Below, piece by piece: positions 12,943 to 24,960 of a stretch of DNA of 64,000 nucleotides. This DNA comes from Manihot esculenta (Eukaryota > Streptophyta > Magnoliopsida > Malpighiales > Euphorbiaceae), in the NCBI RefSeq assembly GCF_001659605.2, contig NC_035175.2:31715705-31779704 (forward strand). The letters are read 5' to 3'. Position 1 is the stretch's first letter. Each line of letters starts with the position of its first letter. Made by a program: the position numbers and the translations under genes. Below the pieces are notes generated by a model. That model did not search any database. It was given only the letters and a program-made list of their open reading frames with translations, and was not told where the DNA came from.

Positions 12943-12962
12943 TTTGGCTTTATTGTCGGGAT
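12943..12962 (+). other. Element D primer binding site, decayed
   Basis: The sequence after the LTR reads TTTGGCTTTATTGTCGGGAT. It resembles the plant Ty3 primer site TGGCGCCGTTGCCGGGGAT (complementary to tRNA-Asp), with most mismatches being C to T or G to A. Element F keeps a differently decayed version of the same site, which supports the assignment. Confidence 0.6.
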
Positions 12963-13058
12963 CTCATTGATTCTTTTGCTCATTTTGGATAAATTCGGCC
13001 TATTAATCATTGCTTTTTCTCATTTAAATCCTTTTTTCATCTTTTAACTCATTTTCAA

Positions 13059-14530
13059 ATGGCTAAAAATTCACAAGCAGTATCCAAATCCGCTACCAAC
13101 AGGGGAGTCATCGTCTCTTCCACACTAGGAAGTGGGATAAGGTACTCCTCTTATGGTAGCTGAGACAGACCTTAATAACCTGAATAATGAGTAGATGATG
13201 CAATACATCAAAAGACTGCAGGCAACTCTCGAGCAGTATAAGGCTTGGGAGGAGGTCTCTTTTATGGCCCCCAAAATAAGAGAAGAAACTTCCTTCGAGA
13301 CACTAAAGACCAGAACAGAGATGCTTCACACTCAATCTAAGGGGAAGGCTAAGATTAAGGATGAAGAATTGTCGGATGAAGCTCCAAGGGATATGGATTA
13401 GAAGCTGGTACATGTTGTTCATAGGTACCGAAAAGAGTAGGAGAAAGACTATGTTTTGGATGATGCCTCACCTTTGTCAGTAGAAATATTGGCGGAAACC
13501 TTCCCTTTAAAGTTCAAGCTCCCTAGTCTGGACAAGTATGATGGGACGGTGGATCCCAGGAGCCATCTGGCCATCTTCAGAACCACAATGCAACTTCAGG
13601 ATGTCAACGACTTCGTGCTATGCCGGGTCTTTCCATCCATTCTCATAGGTTTGGCCTAGAAATGGTACCAGCACTTGAATCCAGGTTCGATTAATAATTT
13701 CGTACAGCTTTCTACGCTTTTTAAGTCTAAATTTATTACATTCATATCTATGAATAAACTCTCCTCAAACTTGTAGAAAATCTACCAAGGCGAGGGCGAG
13801 TCTTTAAGGAGTTTTATTTCAAGTTTCAATGTAGAAGCTATACAGATAAAGGAGTTGAACCATGAAATAGCTTATGAAGCTTTAAAGAAAGAAACTTGAA
13901 ATATAAAATTCATGGAATCCCTAATAAAAAATCCAACAGCCACCTATCAGCAGCTGATGGATAAGGCTCAGAAATACATACAGTTGGATGATAAAGTCCA
14001 AGCGTTAAGGGAAGATAAGAAATTGAGCTAGAATAAAACCCAAAAAATGGAGAGGCAAAGCTATGAAGGAGATAGAAAGAGCTATCCTATAGGAGAGATG
14101 ACCGAGGTAAGTATAGGAACTATATATCCTTAAATGACTCATGAATACATATACTCATGTGGATTAGGAAAAATGACAAAGAGATTAGATAGGTCGCCAA
14201 GCTCAACCCTGATTAGGTGAGCAGGCGAGAAAGGCAAAGTATTTTCATTTTCATGAGGACCACGTGCACATAACTAAGGAATGCAGACAATTAAAGGACG
14301 GAATCAAAAGGCTGATTAGGATAGCACCCTTTGGAAGTTTGCCAAAAAAGACAAAGGAGATAATAGACCAGAACCTGAGATAAGAATATCGAAAAACTCT
14401 AATGAAAATGAACCCGTTGGTATCATACATGTGATTGCAGGGAAACCTAAGAAATTGCAAGAGGAAGAACAAATACACCTTTGAAGATGTTATGTCTGTG
14501 GAGCAGAAACCATGAATAAGGAAGGAGGTG
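13059..14530 (+). pseudogene. Element D gag (degenerate)
   Basis: An ATG at 13059 opens a short frame. The main readable frame runs from about 13195. The retrotransposon gag domain is recognisable at 13456-13720, with landmarks PLKFKLPSLDKYDGT, HLAIFRTTM and a downstream KWYQHL. In-frame stops include TAG at 13399, 13438 and 13657, then more TAG and TGA codons around 13775, 13900 and 14030. A spacer with a GIIHVIAG motif near 14420 links to the protease. I saw no intact zinc knuckle. It is non-functional. Confidence 0.8.
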
Positions 14531-14559
14531 AAATTTGGACCGAACGACAAGGTGATCGA

Positions 14560-17397
14560 GACATTGCATAATGATCCATTGGTAATAAGCGTTTGACTAA
14601 ACAAGTATAATTTAAGATGAGTTCTTGTAGATACAGGAAGTTTCGTTAACCTCCTTACTCTCGAAGTATATAATAAGTTAGGCTTAAATAAAAGTAACCT
14701 TGCAAAAGTCTCTTGTCCATTAGTAGGATTAGGCAAAACCGTGGCAGTTCTCGGCATTATTAACCTCCCTCTTGTGTTAGGGGATGAAAAGCACAAGAAG
14801 TGTACACAAAGTTTGCGGTGGTAGACATTCCACTTGCTTACAATGTTATACTCGATCGATCGGTCCTGAATTGCCATGAGATCATAATTAATATGGTTTA
14901 TTTGTGTTTAATGTTGCCAGCGTCTGGCATATTGGCAGTAGTTCAAGGTAGTCAGAAGTTAGCACAAGAGTGTTATAGACATTCTACCAAAAGCCTAGGG
15001 AAGGAAACAGTGCCTATTGATTTACTGGAGAAGCCAAACTCCCACATTAAACTTGAGCCAGCAGATCCAGTGGAGGAGGTCCTTCTCGAAATGGATAAAA
15101 AGATACATTTTGGAATGCATTAAGTAGTAAAATAAAAGAAGAATTAGTTAAACTACAAAAATGCAGAATGTCAACCTTTACATGGTATCCAGAAGATGTA
15201 AAAAGTGTAGACTCGACCCTAATCACCTATAATTTATTCATAGACGATTCGGTTAAATTGATCCAACAAAAGAAGAGGAAGTTTGTGTTGAAAAATAACA
15301 GGTGATTAAGGAAGAAGTTAACAAACTATTGAGTGCAGGTTTAATAAAAGAGATCCAGTATCCCACATAACTCGCTAACATGGTACTAGTTAAAAAATCA
15401 AATAAAAAATGGAGAATATGTATAGATTTCACAGACTTAAATACGGTATGCCCAAAGGATCATTACCTACTTCCATCCATTGATAGGTTAGTGGACTTTA
15501 CCTCGGGTCATGCAATAGTTTCTTTCCTTGATACGTATTCAAGTTATCACTAGATCTTTATGGATCCTGAAAATGCTAAGAAGACCGCCTTCATCATAGA
15601 CGAAAGAGTCTTCTATTGCAAGGTAATGCCTTTTGGTTTAAAGAATGCAGGAACAATATATTAGAGGCTCGTGTTTGGGATTTTTAAAGATTTGATTGGA
15701 ACTATAGTTAGGGTGTACATTAATGACATGGTGGTAAAAGGCTGAGCCTTGGAAGGCCACCCAGGTGACATTCAATAGGTTTTAGATATATTAGATAAAG
15801 TAGATATGAAACTCAACCCATAAAAATGTACTTTTGGAGTAAAAGCTAGTAATTTCTTAGGGTATATAATCTCTCAGATAGGCATAGAAGTTACCCCAGA
15901 AAAAAATTAAAGCGATATAAGATATAGAGGCACCTAAATGCATTAATGACATTCAAAAATTAAATGGCCAATGATAGCTCTGGGATGGTTCATATAATGT
16001 TTTGCCAAGAGGTGTCTCCCATTTTTCAAAGCATTAAAAGGGAAAAAAAATTTTTTTTGTGTGGTTGGGGAGGGGGAGAAAAGTGTGTTGAGGCATTTTT
16101 AAATTTGAAAGCCTTTCTGTTTTCCCCCTCCTTTGCTAAGCTCGCCTATTGAAAGTGAGGTTTTGTATTTATATTTGTTTATAACATAGAAAATAATAAG
16201 TTCTAGGATCGGTGTACTCTCATAAGGTCAAGTAGGAATTAAATTCCGGCATGTAGCAAAGCTTGCATTCAATGCTACAAACTATGCAGCCGAATATAAG
16301 GCGGTGATCATGGTGCTCAAAATCGTCAAAGAGATAGATATACACAAATCAATTGTTTATAGTGACTCACAACTGGTTGTTAATCAGTGCTAAAGACAAT
16401 TCAAAGTTTGCAACTCAACCCTGGTTAAATACGAAGAGAAAGTTCAATATCTAATGACGAAAATAAAAAATAGGTAGGGCGATTGTGAGATTCACCAAGT
16501 GGCTAGGGGAGACAATGAAGAAGCTGATTTGTTGGCAAAGATAGTGGCAACAAGAGAGCAACATTTGAACTATCCATTACCATTTGAGGTATTGTATACC
16601 CTAACAATTGAGGAAGAAGAGACCCTGTCAATTGAGATAGTAGATACATGGATAACTCCAGTATATAGATTCATGACAGAGGACGAGTTACCAGTGGATG
16701 ACTTAGCAGCCAAACAAGTAATAATAAAATCTTCTAGATATGTGTTAATAAATAGTTGGTTGTATAGGAGATCCTCAAGCCAATCATGGCTGCAGTGCAT
16801 AATGAAGGATGATGGCAAGAGCATCCTCAAGGATATCCATGAAGGAGACTGTGGAAGTCATGAAGGAGCTCAGACAATCATCTAGAAAGCTTTTAGATAA
16901 AGATACTACTCGCCTACAGTGATGCAGGATGCAAAGGAGCTAGTCCAGAAGTGCCGAAGATGCCATGCCCATGCAAGCATAACTCAGAGTCCAAGAGAAA
17001 TGCAAATAGCAATTGGCAACCCCTAGCTCTTCCTTCAGTGGGGGCTAGATATGTTTGGCCCATTCCCAACATCAACAAGGTCAAGGAAATATGTGATCAT
17101 GACAGTTGACCACTTCAGCAAGTAGGATGAGGTAGAGGCAGTCCAATCCATTTTAACTCAGCAAGCTGTTTCCTTTATAAGAAAGAATATCTTTACTCAA
17201 TTTGATATTCCTAAAGTAATTATCATTGATAATGGAACACAATTGCAAGTTACAGGTTTAAAGAATTTTGCAGAAAATGGAAGGTTGACTTACTATTCAC
17301 TTAGCATACCATATGCAGACCAACGAGATGACCGAGGTTACAAATAGGACAATCATTCAAGAGTTAAAGAAAAGGCTCGACAAGGCCAAAGGTAACT
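14560..17397 (+). pseudogene. Element D pol, 5' portion (PR-RT-RNaseH-IN, degenerate)
   Basis: Domains are readable in order across changing frames. Aspartic protease has a DTGS motif at 14630-14641. Reverse transcriptase spans about 15270-15960. RNase H spans about 16200-16600 (YAAEYKA, SDSQLVVNQ). Integrase begins with an HHCC-type zinc segment at about 16830-16970 and continues into the catalytic core (DMFGPFP, a DNGTQ motif). The RT active site at 15716-15727 reads YIND where YVDD/YIDD is expected, so a catalytic aspartate is lost. Stops are frequent, mostly TAG. The integrase is cut at 17397 by element A and resumes at 27277. Confidence 0.85.
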
Positions 17398-19600
17398 TGT
17401 AACGACCCGAAAATCGGACCGTTACCGGCGCTAGGATCCAGGTCGGCTTAAGGCCGCCGGGACCCGTAGCAAGTCTAACATGCATCCTGTGAACCTGTTT
17501 AATCCCATACATGATCAACAACATACATAAAAATTAAAACTTTTCTTTCATCATTTCCTCATACACCAACTCAACCTGTACATGCATTGAACACAAACAT
17601 AACTATAAACATTGACCCCTCTTTGGGATCTCATCAATGCCCCCAATGGGTGGCATAACATGTGTTGAGTTGATTTACATAAATATCATAGATCATGTGT
17701 TAAAAGGGATACCATACACATAGGGTCAAGCACAATCTCTAATCCTCAATGTCATTATATTACATAACTATTCACAACTCTACATCATTATACAATTTGT
17801 CATGTCCACATTCTAGCTATTACATACACAAGACTTCATTACTCTTGCTGACCTCCTGGTCTACCCTGTACCTGCAAGCCTGGGGGTTAAGGGAGAGGGG
17901 TGAGCTACAAGAGCCCAGTGAGTAGAATAATAAAACGTCTGAAACATATGATAACATGAAATGCATCACATCACAGCTAATCACATCAAGGATGAATTTG
18001 TCACCAATAGCCCCCTACATGGTCCAACTGTGCCAGGGGCGTAGAATGGGCCTCGCTGGTCTTTCTCTTACATGGTACCAGGGGCGTAGAATGGGCCTCA
18101 CTGGTCTTCCGTACCGTATCATCATCATCATAATATATGGGGACTAAAGGATCATTCAACATTCATCCACATCATCAAACATATTATGCAATGCAACATA
18201 TTCGTGAGTCTAATGCAAACACCCTATTATATCTCATGGCATTCATGATGCGTGAATCATGCTAAAACTGATTTATTTATTTAAAAGCATAAGGGTTGTT
18301 CCACTCACCTCTGGCTGAAGCTCTACTGACTCAGAAGCAGCTGAACTCACTGCTGGGGTCCTCGGTTCCTCGGGTCTGAACCTACACAGGTGGACTCAAA
18401 TGAGGGACCAAACAACTAGAACATAACTCTAAAAACATCCCCCAAAAACCCTCTAGAACATCATGAAACAACCATAGAAAAACATGCAAAAGAGGGCTGG
18501 ACAGGGCACTTTCGGCGGCAGGTTCGGCGGCCGAAAGTCCCTCCAGAGCCGAAATTCAGGCAGGTTCGGCGGCACCTTCGGTGGCCGAAACTCCCAGACA
18601 GAGGCGAAACTCATGCATGTTCGGCGGCACTTTCGGCGGCCGAAACTCCCAGACAGAGGCAAAAGTCCTCTTTCGGGGGCAAGCTTCGGCAGCCGAAGGC
18701 TGCATCCACAAGCATGTTCGGCGGCCGAAAGTTCCTTCGGCTGCCGAACCTGGTTTCTCCCATAGTGGTAGAAACTCAGCTCTTCTATGCATATACGCCT
18801 CCCATTCCATCCAAACATGCATAAACCTATTCTACAACACACATACACAAGCATACAAGCTCCTAGGGGCTTCAAACCATCTAAAACCCCATCTACAACA
18901 CATCAAACATGCATTTGCAAGCCACATTGTTCAAAAACACAACATAAACTCATAAACCTAACCATAAGCTAAACATGCATTCTACCCCATAGATCTTCAT
19001 AAAACTTACTTAAAACATGCAATGAGCTTAAGATCGGCTCTTACCTCTTGAAGATCGAGAGAGAGACGACCTAATCTTGGAGATGGGAGATTTTCAACTT
19101 CCTTGGGTCTCCAAGCTCAAAACTTGCTCAAAACTTGAAAATCTTCAAAACAAGATGAAAACTTGTGAAAATCGTTAAAGATTTGAAGGAAGAACTCAAA
19201 GATTGGTGAGGGACGGTGGAGAGCTCACCTTGGCCGAAAATGGGGAGAAAAGCTCGCCCATTTTGGCTAAGGGACCCTTTTATAGTGGCTGGCCAGGCCA
19301 CGTTCGGGGGCCGAACGTGCCTCTGCATGCATGCCATGTTCGGCGGCCGAACCTGGACTTCCCTCACTTATGCCTTCAGGGGCCTAAGGCACACCCGAAA
19401 TGCCTGTATGTTCGACGGCCGAACCTGGGTTTTCCTCCAAGGTTATTTTCATACAAAACTCATTTTCCTTTTTACTTAAAATCATCAAATACATTAAAAC
19501 ATTTTATGAAAACATGGTTTTACCCTTCTAGAGGTCTCCGACATCCGAGATTCTACCGGACGGTAGGAATTTCGATACCGGAGTCTAGCCGGGTATTACA
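17398..19600 (-). repeat. Element A 3' LTR (2203 bp)
   Basis: Delimited by the TAACT duplication outside and the polypurine tract inside. On the minus strand it holds a U3 inverted-repeat cluster (19300-19430), a TATA box at 19279-19284, a splice-donor-like AAGAG|GTAAG near 19045, a second inverted-repeat cluster (18510-18750), and a two-unit minisatellite at 18021-18115. It lacks two 20-bp inverted-repeat units present in the partner LTR. Confidence 0.92.
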
Positions 19601-19637
19601 TTCTCCCCCCCTTAAGAACATTCGTCCCCGAATGTTC
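19601..19637 (-). promoter_or_regulatory. Element A polypurine tract with adjoining hairpin
   Basis: On the minus strand a hairpin (arm GAACATTCG, 4-base loop, arm CGAATGTTC; 19616-19637) is followed at once by TTAAGGGGGGGAGAA, which abuts the LTR. The purine tract is the expected plus-strand DNA primer. The hairpin is conserved in B and C. Confidence 0.85.
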
Positions 19638-19708
19638 CTCAACTAGCACATAGCATGGCATACACATATCATACATACAAAGCACATAAAACTCACAAGG
19701 AACTAACA

Positions 19709-22700
19709 TCAGAAAAGATAAGGGTATTGCTGGAGCATGGACTCCCGTGTCTCCCAAGTGCATTCTTCCATATTGTGGTGGTTCCACAGGACTTTGACCA
19801 TCGGGATTTCCTTGTTTCTCAGCTTCCTGATCTGGGTGTCTAGGATCCGTACTGGCTGCTCAACATAGGTGAGATCTTCTTGGATCTCCACATCAGGCTC
19901 ACTAAGAACCTTGCCCGGATCTGACACGAACTTTCTCAACATGGAAGCATGGAAAACCGGATGGATTTTTTTCATTGAAGCAGGTAAATCCAGCTTGTAC
20001 GACACATTCCCAATCTTTTGCAAGATTTCAAAGGGTCCGATGTACCGCGGGGCTAGTTTACCTTTCTTCCCAAAACGAACCACTCCTTTCATAGGAGACA
20101 CCTTGAGCAATACCAGATCCCCCTACTGAAACTCTACTTGCCGTCTGCGGATGTCTGCATAACTCTTCTGTCTGCTTGCAGTAGTCTTGATCCTTTCTCT
20201 GATTATGGGTACCACCCGGCTGGTAATCTCTACTAGCTCAGGCCCTGCCAAGGCCTTCTCTCCAACTTCCTCCCAGCAAACAGGTGACCTGCACTTCCTT
20301 CCGTATAAAGCTTCATATGGAGCCATCTCGATGCTAGCATGATGGCTGTTATTGTAGGCAAACTCCACCAAAGGTAGATGTTGCCTCCAAGAACCGCCAA
20401 AGTCCAGCACACACATTCTGAGCATATCCTCTATCGTCTGGATGGTCCTCTCTGATTGTCCGTCTGTCTGTGGATGGAAGGCAGTACTGAAATCCAACCT
20501 GGTACCCATGGCATTCTGCAGACTCCGCCAAAATCTGGAGGTGAACTGGGGCCCTCTATCCGACACTATTGAAACAGGAACCCCATGCAGCCTGACGATC
20601 TCATCTACATACACCTGCGCCAACTTGTCCACAGAATAGCCACTCCTGACAGGGATGAAGTGAGCAGATTTGGTGAGTCTGTCCACAACTACCCATATGG
20701 AGTCCAATCTGTTGGACGTCGCCGGTAACCCCACTATGAAGTCCATAGCTATATTCTCCCATTTCCACTCTGGAATAGGTAGCGGGTTAAGCATTCCAGC
20801 CGACTTCTGATGTTCCAGCTTCACCCTCTGACACACTTCGCAGGCTGACACAAACTGTGCCACTTCTTTCTTCATCGCTGGCCACCAATAAACTTTTCTC
20901 AGATCTTGATACATCTTGGTGGCTCCGGGGTGAACGCTGTATCTTACATTATGAGCCTCCCTCCCTCATAATGTCTCCTTTTAGCCTTATGTCATCTGGT
21001 ACACATAATCGACTCCCATAGCGGAGGATCCCCTTACTGTCAAATCTGAACTCACTGTCCTTGCCTGACTGAACAGTCCTGGCAATCTTCACTAACTCTG
21101 GGTCCTCATGCTGTTTCTGAGCCACTTGCTCCAGAAACACAGGTGTCACTCTCATCTGGGCCACTAAAGCACCTGTACCAGACAACTCCAACTGTAGACC
21201 TTCATCAATGAGCTTGTAAAACTCCTTCACCACTGGTCTCCTCTCTGCCGTGATGTGGGATAGACTGCCTAGTGACTTCCGACTTAGGGCGTCTGCCACA
21301 ACATTCGCCTTACCCGGATGATACTGAATCTTGCAATCATAGTCACTCAGCAGCTCTACCCATCTCCTCTGTCTCAAATTCAAATCTCTTTGACTCAGGA
21401 TGTACTGCAGGCTCTTATGATCTGTAAAGATCTCACATTTAACCCCATAGAGGTAGTGCCTCCACATCTTGAGTGCAAAGATTACTGCTGCCATCTCCAG
21501 GTCATGTGTGGGGGTAATTTAACTCGTGCTTCTTCAGCTGTCTAGAAGCATAAGCAATCACCCTCTCATTCTGCATTAGTACACAACCCAGTCCCACACG
21601 GGATGCATCACAAAAGACTGTAAAGTCTTCATCACTAGATGGCAGAGCTAACACTGGTGCTGAAGTCAATCTCTTCTTAAGCTCTTCAAAACTCTCTTCG
21701 CATTGGTCGGTCCACACAAACTTTTGATTCTTCCTGGTTAACCTGGTAAGAGGAGCTGCAATTTTTGAGAAGTCCTGGACGAACCTCCTGTAGTAACCTG
21801 CCAAACCCAAGAAACTTCTAATCTCTGTCACTGAAGTGGGTCTAGGCCAGTTAGCCACGGCTTCTACCTTCTTGGGGTCCACCTCTATTCCATTCTCTGA
21901 CACTACATGCCCCAAGAACGAAATGCTCCTCAGCCAGAACTCACACTTAGAGAACTTGGCATACAAGCCATGTTCCCTCAAGGTCTGCAAAACCAACCTC
22001 AGATGATGGGCATGCTCCTCTGCATTCCTGGAATACACTAAGATATCATCTATGAAGACAATAACAAAGTGATCCAGGTATTGGCTAAACACTCTGTTCA
22101 TGAGATCCATGAATGCTGCAGAGGCGTTGGTTAACCCGAACGACATTACAAGGAACTCAAAATGCCCATATCTAGTCCTGAAAGTTGTCTTCGGCACATC
22201 CTCCTCCCTTATCCTTAGCTGATGGTACCCCGATCTCAGATCTATTTTGGAGAAACAACCTGCTCTGGCTAGCTGGTCAAATAGATCGTTGATCCTAGGC
22301 AACGGGTACTTATTCTTGGTAGTGACTTTGTTCAACTGCCTGTAGTCGATACAAAGCCTAAGGGATCCATCCTTCTTTCTCACAAACAAAACTGGTGCAC
22401 CCCAAGGTGAGGTGCTCGGTCGGATGAAGCCCTTTTCTACCAGCTCTTGCAACTGTTCTTTCAATTCCTTCAACTCAGCTGGAGCCATCCTGTAGGGAGG
22501 GATAGAGATCGGTCGGGTTCCAGGCATCAATTCTATCTCGAACTCTATCTCCCTAGCAGGTGGTAAACCTGGCAGGTCATCTGGGAAGACGTCTAGAAAC
22601 TCTCTAACCACTGGCACCGAGGCGGGCTCTCTAACCTGACTGCTAAGCTCTCTCACATGAGCTAAATACCCCTGACATCCCCTCCTAAGCAACCTACGAG

Positions 22701-24690
22701 CCTGAAGAGCTGATATCAGACCTCTAGGTGTACCCCTCCTGTCTCCTCTGAAGACTATCTCGGACCCATCCTGACCTCTGAACCTGACTACCTTGTCCCT
22801 GCAGTCCAAGGTAGCACCATGGGTAGATAACCAGTCCATCCCTAGAATGACGTCAAAATCTGTCAAATCTAGAACCACCAGGTCGGCGGACAAGCATCTT
22901 CCCTCAACAAACACAGGACTACACTGGCAGACTGACTCTGCCACTGATGGATCACACTTGGGTCCATTGACCCAGAGAGAACACTCTAACCCAGAGATCA
23001 TCAGACCCAACCTCTCGACGGCTCTCAGAGCAACAAAAGAATGAGATGCACCAGGGTCCATCAAGGCATACACATCTGAACAACCAATGACTAAGTTACC
23101 TGCCACCACGGTGTTAGATGCATCTGCCTCCTGCTGAGTCATCGTGAAGATCCGTGCTGGAGCTGATGGACCTTCACCTCTGAAACCCGCTGAAGAAGAG
23201 GCTGCTCCTCTCCCTCTACCTCTGCCACTGGCCTGAGTCACGGCTGGAGCTGCTGGCTGAGCCACACTGCCAGAAGCTGTCTGCTGAGACTGTGCTCCAA
23301 AAGCTGCCCTAGGACACTCCCGAGCCATGTGTCCCTCTTGCCCGCATCTGAAGTAGGCTGCTGTCCCAGCCCGGAAAACTCCCCTGTGTGGCCTACTACA
23401 CTTTGCACAAACTGCATTATCCGCACCAGAGCTCGAGCCACTCCCTAGTCCCAGACTGGACTTGACCTTGTTCCAAAACTTGTTCTTCTTTGGCTTCTTG
23501 GTGGTACTGCTCCACCTCTTGCTACCTGAGGCTGCTGCACTAAAAGAAGAAGAGCATGGGGTCTTAGAACCAGAAGGCTGTGCCACTGACTGCTTAACTG
23601 TCCCCTGAACGATGGCACTGGCCTCCATTTTTCGGGCCATATCCACTATGGCATGGAAGCTCTCCCTATCTGCTGACTGGATCAAGGAGGAATATCTGGA
23701 GTGGAGTTTCATGATATACCTCCTTGACCTTTTCTGGTCCGAGTCAAGATTTTGCCCTGCAAATGGTAACAGCTCCAAGAATCTGTCTGTGAACTGCTCT
23801 ACACTCATCTCGTCAGTCTGCCTCAACTGCTCAAACTCTATCATCTTTAGCTCCCTTGAACTATCTGGGAAAGCTCATCCTGCAAACTCGTTTGCAAACT
23901 CTTCCCAAGACATGCTGTCCACTCTCGGGTTCACATAATTCTTGAACCACTCTCGTGCCTTCTTGCACTTAAGCGTGAACCTAGCCATCTGAATGGCTCT
24001 ACTGTCATCAGCCCCAATCTCATCTGTGATCACCTTAACCCTTTCAAGATACACAAATGGGTCATCCCCTTTTTCATACTGAGGAGCATCCAGTTTCATG
24101 TAGTCGGTCATCTTGACCTTGTTCCCACTGGCTGAGCTAGGTCTAGAAGGTTGAGTAACTGGGGCTGCTGGTTCTGTAGGTGGTGGAGGTGGGGGTGCAG
24201 CATTCCTCGAGGTGGGGTTTGCAGGGTGAGGATAAAAGGGTGAGGGTGGATAAGCTGGGTACTGGGGGTGAGGTGGATAGAAAGGTGGATAAGGCATGTA
24301 GGTAGGGTAGGGGTTAAAGCTGGAGTAATCCGATGTGCCTCCCATCGGATACCCTGAACCCTGTGGGAAGGGTGGATAATGGGGTGGAAAACCATACCCC
24401 GAGGCCTGAACGCCTCCCTGAGACTCCCCTGTCCCTTCTTCCGTCATGCTGACATCCAGATTCCCATCCCTCCTCTGGTCCTCTTCCATAACCTCCCTCA
24501 CATCTGAAGAACTTCCTCCTCTATCTGTCCCCCTTCTGCTAGCATCAAAAGACCTTCTAGGGTCCCTTGACACTCTTTCTCTGCTTGATCTACATGACAT
24601 TGCCCTAGGCAATGCAGGAGGACGGGCGCTCGTGCCCTCATCCTCAGGTGGTACTCCAGTCAATCTTGCTGATCGACGAGTTCCTCTCAT
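19709..24690 (-). pseudogene. Element A gag-pol polyprotein, broken
   Basis: The start ATG is at 24690 (MRGTRRSARL). Gag, zinc knuckle, protease (DPGASHSF), reverse transcriptase with an FIDD active site, RNase H, integrase and a C-terminal chromodomain-like segment follow in order. The damage seen is as follows. A TGA replaces a Trp codon at 23875. The first Cys of the zinc knuckle is Tyr (about 23356). One extra C shifts the frame near 21505. A 4-bp duplication shifts it near 20965. A TAG replaces a Glu codon near 20123. The chromodomain-like end ([15 protein letters not shown]) is readable to 19709. It is non-autonomous in this state. Confidence 0.93.
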
Positions 24691-24945
24691 CCTGTTTTTT
24701 GAAAAATAGTACACAACACTAAAACATCAGCATCATATGGTTCATGTGGAAACACATGAACCTGCATCACATACATATCATTCATACCATAACATTAATG
24801 CACATGTATAAAATCATGGCATTTCACATCATCAAACAAGACAGGACTCCACATCCTATCCTAGTGGACATGATCTTCCTATTGTGCTTGACCTACTATA
24901 ACATCTATGAGCCCAACACTCTAGGTCCGACCATATGAACCTAGG

Positions 24946-24957
24946 GCTCTGATACCA
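24946..24957 (-). other. Element A primer binding site (tRNA-Met type)
   Basis: On the minus strand TGGTATCAGAGC begins three bases after the 5' LTR end. This is the common plant site complementary to the 3' end of initiator tRNA-Met. Confidence 0.9.
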
Positions 24958-24960
24958 TTC

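Noticed and set aside
15964..16152. Short plus-strand frame with Cys and Lys residues as a separate gene
   Set aside because: It fits the degenerate RT to RNase H connection of element D (a KREKKF..AFLNLKAFL-like text), not an independent gene.
18453..18955. Overlapping frames with repeated FGGR, RRPN or AAE peptide words (also at 26115-26586, 29808-30171, 34660-35026, 42231-42607, 47144-47618, 63279-63823)
   Set aside because: These are translations of the TTCGGC-N-GCCGAA arrays in several frames of non-coding LTR DNA. They have no family match and occur wherever the array occurs.
20349..20639. Short frames on both strands within the element A, B and C integrase regions (also 40470-40760, 45428-45625)
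   Set aside because: Shadows of the integrase coding sequence, repeated at the same offset in each copy.
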